In this document: piece after piece, positions 59,196-64,000 of the stretch
How positions within the stretch are numbered: position 1 is the stretch's first letter
How the letters are laid out: each line of letters opens with the position of its first letter
Assembly: GCA_031315995.1 (NCBI GenBank)
Contig: JALDRG010000018.1
Location: forward strand, 1-64,000
DNA from: Nitrospira sp.
Lineage (GTDB): Bacteria; Nitrospirota; Nitrospiria; Nitrospirales; Nitrospiraceae
Length of the DNA stretch: 64,000 bases
Direction: 5' to 3'
Notes under the pieces: model-generated
The model's database searches: none
Told to the model about the DNA's origin: nothing
Seen by the model: only the letters and a program-made list of their open reading frames with translations
Position numbers and translations under genes: made by a program

Positions 59196-60643
59196 AGGGC
59201 CTCAAACTGCTCATTGTCGATGACGAACCGTTGATGCGACTCTCCATGCTGGATGCCTTGGAAGGGATCGGCTGCGAGGTCATGGCGGCGGCAACCGGAA
59301 CAGAAGGGGCGGCGATACTCGGCACACATCAGTTTGATATTGTGATTACTGACCTCCGGCTCCCCGGCGCTGACGGACTGACAATCCTGAAGTCCTGTAA
59401 AGAGCGAAGTCCGACGACGGAAGTGATTCTGATCACCGCCCATGGGTCAGTGGATACGGCGGTCGGTGCGATCAAGCTAGGCGCGTACGATTACATTACC
59501 AAACCGTTTCAGATGGACGAGTTGTTGCTGATTGTCGAACGCGTCGGGAAAATTCTCGGTCTGCGACGGGAAACTCTTGAGTTAAAAGAGGTGCTGGAAG
59601 ACCGCTTCAGTTTCGGCGGGATCCTTGGGTGCAACCATCAGATGCGGGCACTCCTGGAGAAGATCAAGCTTGTGGCAGCGACCGATTCGCCCGTGTCGAT
59701 CGTCGGGGAGCGTGGGACGGGCAAGGAACTGGTGGCGCACGCCATTCATCTGAACAGCCCCCGGCGGGACCAACCACTGATCAAGGTGTGTTGCGCGGAC
59801 CTTCCCGAAGCGCTCTTGGAGTCGGAACTCTTCGGTCATGAGAAGGGGGCGTTCCCCGGGGCGTTTCGCCAACGACGAGGACGATTCGAACTCGCGCATA
59901 AAGGGACATTGCTCCTGGACGATATCGATGCGTTGTCTCCCATTGTGCAGGCAAAGGTGTGGCGGGTGGTTCAAGAGCGGCGGTTCGAGCGTGTCGGAGG
60001 GCGAGAAACGGTTGACGTCGATGTCCGCCTCATCTGTGCGACGCAGCGGAACTTAAAGGAGGTGGCGGCCCAGGGGCGGTTTCACAGCGCGTTCTCCGAG
60101 CATCTCACCGCCATTCAGATCGTCGTACCGCCCTTGCGTGAGCGGCGAGAAGATGTGCTGGTCATCGCCCAGCATGTACTTGAGACGAGGTCGGCGAGCC
60201 TCGGCAAAGCTCTCGATGGGTTTGCGCAACCTAGCCGCGAACTGCTCCTGCACTATTCGTTTCCCGGCAATGTCGGTGAACTGGAGCAGATGGTAGAGCG
60301 TGCCGTCGCCTTGGGGCGGGATGGGGAGGCGTTGCAGCCGTGGGATCTCTGCGGGTTTCACACCTGCCCGTATCTCGGTGGGGCGCGTCAAGCAGGGTGT
60401 GGTTTTTGTGCGGAAGGATTAGCGGAGAAGGTTGAGCAGCCGCAGGCAACCCCTCCCGCGACGCTTGCGACCGCGCGGGAAGCATTTGAGAGAGATTATA
60501 TTACTGCGGTCTTGAAACAGGTCGACGGGAGTCGAACGAATGCCGCCACCATCTTGGGACTATCCCGAAAGGCTTTGTGGGATAAATGTAAGCGGTATGG
60601 AATTTCCTCCGCCAAGGGTGAGGCGGAGGAAGCAGGTGATTAG
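59192..60643 (+). CDS. NtrC-type response regulator with degenerate AAA+ domain and Cys-rich linker
   Basis: A 483-aa protein starting at GTG 59192. Receiver domain with D54 (VITDLRLPG) and K104. AAA+ domain with Walker A GERGTGKE (172-179). Several activator hallmarks are altered: the sigma-54 loop reads GAFPGA (219-224) instead of GAFTGA, Walker B is LLLDDID rather than LDE, and the DLYYRL arginine segment is replaced by FSEHLTAI. A linker holds C387, C392, C403 and C406. A Fis-type HTH ends the protein (GLSRKALWDKCKRYGI). It may act without sigma-54 or use metal or redox input; inference. Confidence 0.87.
   Translation: MKGLKLLIVDDEPLMRLSMLDALEGIGCEVMAAATGTEGAAILGTHQFDIVITDLRLPGADGLTILKSCKERSPTTEVILITAHGSVDTAVGAIKLGAYDYITKPFQMDELLLIVERVGKILGLRRETLELKEVLEDRFSFGGILGCNHQMRALLEKIKLVAATDSPVSIVGERGTGKELVAHAIHLNSPRRDQPLIKVCCADLPEALLESELFGHEKGAFPGAFRQRRGRFELAHKGTLLLDDIDALSPIVQAKVWRVVQERRFERVGGRETVDVDVRLICATQRNLKEVAAQGRFHSAFSEHLTAIQIVVPPLRERREDVLVIAQHVLETRSASLGKALDGFAQPSRELLLHYSFPGNVGELEQMVERAVALGRDGEALQPWDLCGFHTCPYLGGARQAGCGFCAEGLAEKVEQPQATPPATLATAREAFERDYITAVLKQVDGSRTNAATILGLSRKALWDKCKRYGISSAKGEAEEAGD
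60604..60631. repeat. Inverted repeat at the 3' end of the response regulator gene
   Basis: TTCCTCCGCC and GGCGGAGGAA are perfect 10-base arms around an eight-base loop, ending ten bases before the TAG stop. Possibly an intragenic terminator stem; no T-run. Confidence 0.45.
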
Positions 60644-60719
60644 CGGGATGTTCAACAGGGCCTTCGGCGTGGCCGCATTGCGCGAACAGATGCATCGCGC
60701 TCGGTGCGTTCGGTAAACG

Positions 60720-61829
60720 TTACTCGGCCGGCTCCGCGCCGCCTTCCCACAATTTCACGGTGCGATCCCAGGATGCACTGGCCATGCGTAATCCGTCCGG
60801 AGAGAGGGCGATACCGCGTACCGCTCCGCCATGGGTCTTGTCGGTCCGGAAATTTCGGCCCGTAGCAATGTCCCAGAATCGGATCGTGTTGTCGTCGCCC
60901 GAACTGATGAGCACTTTTCCATCCGGCGAGACGACCAACGACCGGACCCAGCCGTTGTGCCCGCGTAGGACGCGGAGTTCGTTCATCGTCGGCATTTCAA
61001 AGAAGCGAATGGTGTTGTCGCGGCTGCCGGTGATCAGGAGTTTTGCATCCGGCGTGAAGACCATTGCGCCGACCCAGAATTCCATAGGTTTTTGGAATCC
61101 TCCGTCGTCTTCAATAAAGAAGCCGCGGGTCTCGGTCGAGTCTTCAGCCGTTTCTTCCCAATGGCCGTTGTGCAGAATCTTTTCCTCGCCGCTTGGCAGC
61201 ACTTCCCAAATTCTGATCTTGCCGATGTCGGACCCGCTGGCGAGATGCAGGCCGTCAGGGGAAAATGCCACGCAGACCGACCAGTGGTGATCGTATTGAT
61301 CCTTTCCCAGCAAGGTCATGAGGTCGGTCCCGGTCGTCACTTCCCAGATCTTGATGTCCTTATTGTGGCTGCCGCGGGCCAACATGAGGCCGTCAGGGGA
61401 TAATGACAAGCTGCAGACATTGTGGTCGTAGCGTGTAAACAAGAGTTTGGTCGGTTCCCCGGTTTTAGGATTCCAGAGACGGATCGTCCTATCTTCGCTG
61501 CCCGAGGCCAGCGTGCGGCCATCTGGCGTGAACACGAGGGCGCGGATATCGGCAGTGTGCCCACGCAGGGAACGTAGGAGCCGGCCTGTCTCGATGTCCC
61601 AGATCCTGACGTAGCGATCGACGCCGCCACTGACGATCGTCTGGCCATCGGGAGCGTAGGCGACGGACCACACTCCGTGAGAATGTCCTCGGAAAGTTTT
61701 GAGCTCATGCAGTCCTGCTCTCCAATACTCCAGATGATTGATAGCAGGCGCGGTCTGAGCGCTTCCGCTCTGATTGGTCATTGGCCCATCGGTGGGCGCG
61801 GTCGGGGGCGCGGTGGTTTGATTGCTCAT
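60720..61829 (-). CDS. WD40-repeat protein
   Basis: A 369-aa protein from ATG 61829. A Thr/Pro/Ala-rich start (about 1-35) precedes about seven WD40 blades, each with the pattern VAYAPDGQTIVSGGxDxxVRIWD (for example LVFTPDGRTLASGSEDRTIRLWN). Fourth to fifth blades carry a longer insertion. A single seven-bladed propeller is expected, a protein-binding platform. No signal peptide is evident. Convergent with the two-component genes. Partner unknown. Confidence 0.88.
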   Translation of the reverse strand: MSNQTTAPPTAPTDGPMTNQSGSAQTAPAINHLEYWRAGLHELKTFRGHSHGVWSVAYAPDGQTIVSGGVDRYVRIWDIETGRLLRSLRGHTADIRALVFTPDGRTLASGSEDRTIRLWNPKTGEPTKLLFTRYDHNVCSLSLSPDGLMLARGSHNKDIKIWEVTTGTDLMTLLGKDQYDHHWSVCVAFSPDGLHLASGSDIGKIRIWEVLPSGEEKILHNGHWEETAEDSTETRGFFIEDDGGFQKPMEFWVGAMVFTPDAKLLITGSRDNTIRFFEMPTMNELRVLRGHNGWVRSLVVSPDGKVLISSGDDNTIRFWDIATGRNFRTDKTHGGAVRGIALSPDGLRMASASWDRTVKLWEGGAEPAE

Positions 61830-62025
61830 ATAAGTGTGTGCCTCGTCCCTGTTCTGAGCGGGGGCCATCAAGCCCCGGCCGACCCTCAACGGTTTGCAAA
61901 AATCGTCAAGAGGTTTGTATAATCAGCGGTCGTTTCGATGATCGTAAGAGAAGGACCGGGATCAAGTCAAGCTCAGCACTTGCGCGGGTTTCATCCCTTC
62001 AGTGAACCAGAACATGTGAGGTCTT

Positions 62026-63057
62026 ATGGCAACCGGAATAGAAGTATCCAAGTCGTCGATGGAGATCCGTTTTCAGCCGGCCTTGCTGCAGGAAGTCATC
62101 GACTCTTTTATTGAAAAAACGGAGCGGGAGGGAGATCCAACCTACTACAAAGAGTTTCACGAACTGGCCGATCCGATTTATGAGAAGTTCACGCTTGATG
62201 ACCGCGAGGCGGAATTCAAGAAGCTGTATCAGTACCTGTTCGGGATTTGGGGTTTCTCCGATATCATCCGCGACGCGTTCAACGAATTTCCTGAACTCAA
62301 GCAGCGGGTCGGAATCGTCTTGGTCAAGGGAGTCCTCAAGGAAGATCAGGAAGGGGTCGACGTGCTTCGCAAATGGGGTTCCGTCGAGCACGATTTGGCA
62401 AAGCAGTTCGAAGAGAAGGGGCTGAAGGGGGTTGGTATCAAGCTGATTCCGCGACGATTTTACGATCCGGCCCTGACCCGGTATTGTCGTCACGAGCTCA
62501 TGCATATCCATGACATGCTCGATCCGGCATTCGGCTACGATCCCGATACGAGGGTCGGGCAGAACCCGGGAGAAGAAACCCTCATTCTGCACCGCTACCG
62601 TATTCTCTGGAATATCAGTGTCGATAGCCGGTTGATTGCCACAGGGAAGGAGCCGATGCTCCAAAAAGAAGACCGATTCAAAGAGTTTCGGTCGTGGTAT
62701 CGAAAAATTCCCCCGGCTCAGTTGAAATCAGTGTTTGAAGGCTTATGGCAGACAAGCTATTTCACCCATTCCGAATTGGTGGAGATGGCGACCGACACTC
62801 TGCGAATCTTGGATCACGCCGTAGATGTCGAGGGCGGAGAAATTCCGGAGACCACCAATAAGGTGATGCTCATGCCGGGGTTTCCTTGTCCGCTCTGCCG
62901 GTTCCCTACCTACACCTGGGTGGAAGACATGGAGACCAAGTTGGAGAAATATATCTTGGACTTCATCCGCGAGAATCATCCGGGGTGGGATGTCGAGTAC
63001 GGGGCTTGTGATCGCTGCGTGGAAGTGTATAAATTGCGTGCCGATGGTGTGATGTAG
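62026..63057 (+). CDS. HExxH-motif protein with C-terminal zinc ribbon
   Basis: A 343-aa soluble protein not placed in a named family. The centre has HELMHIHDMLDP (H156, E157, H160, plus H162), a metallopeptidase-type zinc motif. The C-terminus has CPLC (C288/C291) and CDRC (C328/C331), a split zinc ribbon. The rest is helical and charged. The polyferredoxin gene starts 12 bases after the stop, so the two belong together. It may be a protease or metal-handling factor for an Fe-S or molybdoenzyme; that is inference from neighbours. Confidence 0.75.
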   Translation: MATGIEVSKSSMEIRFQPALLQEVIDSFIEKTEREGDPTYYKEFHELADPIYEKFTLDDREAEFKKLYQYLFGIWGFSDIIRDAFNEFPELKQRVGIVLVKGVLKEDQEGVDVLRKWGSVEHDLAKQFEEKGLKGVGIKLIPRRFYDPALTRYCRHELMHIHDMLDPAFGYDPDTRVGQNPGEETLILHRYRILWNISVDSRLIATGKEPMLQKEDRFKEFRSWYRKIPPAQLKSVFEGLWQTSYFTHSELVEMATDTLRILDHAVDVEGGEIPETTNKVMLMPGFPCPLCRFPTYTWVEDMETKLEKYILDFIRENHPGWDVEYGACDRCVEVYKLRADGVM

Positions 63058-63069
63058 GCGGAGAACATC

Positions 63070-63675
63070 GTGGCCGCCGATCCAACATACGGGCGTCGTG
63101 ATTTCCTGAAGGACTCCGTCGTTTCGGTGGCGAAGGCGGCGCGGGAATTTGCGGCTCACAAGGACGCGCCTCGCGCGCAGCCGGCGCCGCCTGTGCGAAC
63201 AGACTGGCTCCGTCCTCCTGGCGCTGTCGACGAATCACTGTTCCTCGAACGATGCACGCGTTGCAGTGATTGCATTAAAGCCTGTCCACCTGGAGCGATC
63301 GTTAGTGATGTGTCGAACGGGACGCCGGTAATTTTTTCGAATCAGGTCGCCTGCGAATTATGCGACGATTTGCCCTGTATCGCCGCCTGTGCCACGGAGG
63401 CGCTCCTGCCGGTTGCCGATTATTTCAACGTGAGGATGGGGCTGGCGACGGTGTCGCATCGCGTCTGCACGGCAAGCCAGGGCTGTCATGCCTGTGTGTC
63501 AAAATGCCCCGTTGAGGCGCTCTCGATGGATTTTCACGCGCTCAATCTCATAGTGGCTCAAGAGCGTTGTGTCGGATGTGGTATGTGTGAGCAGATTTGC
63601 AAGACCGTCAATGATCGCATCGCGATCAAAGTGACGCCGGCGCGAAACCTGTCGGCCGGCACTGTGGGCTACTGA
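63070..63675 (+). CDS. NapF/NapG-like polyferredoxin with four 4Fe-4S clusters
   Basis: A 201-aa protein starting at GTG 63070. An RRDFLK motif near the N-terminus resembles a twin-arginine signal, but no long hydrophobic segment follows, so export is uncertain. Four 4Fe-4S sites are visible: CTRCSDCIKACP; CELCDDLPCIAACA; C with GCHACVSKCP; and CVGCGMCEQICKTVN. The arrangement matches NapF/NapG/MauM-type electron carriers or maturation factors of periplasmic molybdoenzymes. Directly behind the HExxH/zinc-ribbon gene. Confidence 0.88.
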   Translation: MAADPTYGRRDFLKDSVVSVAKAAREFAAHKDAPRAQPAPPVRTDWLRPPGAVDESLFLERCTRCSDCIKACPPGAIVSDVSNGTPVIFSNQVACELCDDLPCIAACATEALLPVADYFNVRMGLATVSHRVCTASQGCHACVSKCPVEALSMDFHALNLIVAQERCVGCGMCEQICKTVNDRIAIKVTPARNLSAGTVGY

Positions 63676-63715
63676 ATTCATGCTGTGTCAAGTCGGTTCT
63701 GGATGTGAAATCATC

Positions 63716-63865
63716 ATGCTGAATAGTGAAACGTCGACACGGGTGGCGACGGCAAAGGGGAGAGAGTTCATGCTTGACATCCCTCCCTCCTTTACCTATC
63801 ATACGCCTCCTGTGCCGCAGGACTCAGATGTTGCGTACTGTGTGATTGAATGCGCAACATGTTGA
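63716..63865 (+). CDS. Doubtful small Cys-ended protein (49 aa)
   Basis: A short frame from ATG 63716 (open from 63680) between the polyferredoxin and the next gene. It ends in CVIECATC and has no ribosome site of note or known motif. It may be a small peptide of the same operon or merely chance coding. Confidence 0.3.
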   Translation: MLNSETSTRVATAKGREFMLDIPPSFTYHTPPVPQDSDVAYCVIECATC

Positions 63866-63884
63866 GGTGAGGAGCAAAATACGT

Positions 63885-64000
63885 ATGACATCGAAACAAG
63901 TCGTGCAGCCCACCTCCCCGTCCTCCACCGCAATCGCTTCTTCGAAGGCGGTCGCGATAAAAGATTCGCCGGCCGTCGAACGCGCGCTCAATCGCAGCAA
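63885..64000 (+). CDS. Unidentified gene, 5' part only
   Basis: An open frame from ATG 63885, behind GAGGTGAGGAG, runs to the window end (about 38 residues visible). The visible part is Ser/Thr/Ala/Lys-rich (TSPSSTAIASSKAVAIKDSP) and looks like a disordered leader. No domain can be assigned. Its position suggests the same operon as the polyferredoxin. Confidence 0.55.
   Translation, partial: MTSKQVVQPTSPSSTAIASSKAVAIKDSPAVERALNRS

Noticed and set aside
1..64000. CRISPR arrays, tRNA or rRNA genes, insertion sequences
   Set aside because: No regularly spaced repeats, no cloverleaf-like runs and no transposase or integrase signatures were seen on reading; a dedicated tRNA scan was not possible.

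Overview
The window looks like a chromosomal segment of a Nitrospira-type bacterium (phylum Nitrospirota). This rests on two paralogous cytochrome bd-like oxidase subunits without a CydB partner, a c-type cytochrome fused to an ethylbenzene-dehydrogenase-type heme domain, a giant multicopper oxidase, and an intergenic repeat that resembles repeats I know from this genus. No tRNA, rRNA, CRISPR array or transposase was recognised.

Layout. (1) 1-5177, minus strand: a surface-glycan or acyl-modification cluster with an LbH-fold acyltransferase, an FkbH-like HAD protein, a MaoC/SDR fusion, an acyl carrier protein, a 54-aa ORF and the start of a polysaccharide-type ABC ATPase. (2) 6041-6370: a glycine-rich RRM RNA-binding protein with a clear terminator. 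(3) 6472-15495, minus strand: a secreted protein, a TPR protein and a translationally coupled DevBCA/MacAB-TolC-like exporter operon, with a GAF-GAF sigma-54 activator upstream. The same 16-bp palindrome covers the activator start codon and lies just after its stop, and a good -24/-12 promoter sits before the exporter operon. (4) 15582-23266: an NFACT/RqcH protein, a zinc-ribbon peptide, a HExxH-type peptide-hydroxylase homologue, an AbrB-like mini-protein, a PKD-domain secreted protein and a KimA-like permease.

(5) 23630-48224, plus strand: a respiratory or redox island. It starts with a 1621-aa multicopper oxidase whose copper motifs are permuted, two cupredoxin-like proteins with Cys-x2-His-x2-Met sites, a LolA-like secreted protein and a HEAT-repeat protein. 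Then come a methyltransferase, a DUF420 membrane protein, a PCP-reductase-domain protein, a polytopic membrane protein and the first bd-like subunit. DUF3047, glycine-zipper and two SUMF1-fold proteins follow. Last are three tiny membrane proteins, the second bd-like subunit and three c-type cytochromes, one with a heme-b domain of the type found in nitrite oxidoreductase gamma-like subunits. I infer a periplasm-facing electron-transfer chain.

(6) 48321-55942, plus strand: mobA (the cofactor needed by molybdoenzymes such as nitrite oxidoreductase), a heptosyltransferase-like GT9, argS, tgt, yajC, secD and secF. (7) 56019-64000: a three-PAS sensor kinase with a degenerate sigma-54-type response regulator carrying a four-Cys linker, a WD40 protein, a HExxH/zinc-ribbon protein, a NapF/NapG-like polyferredoxin, a doubtful small ORF and a truncated gene at the edge.
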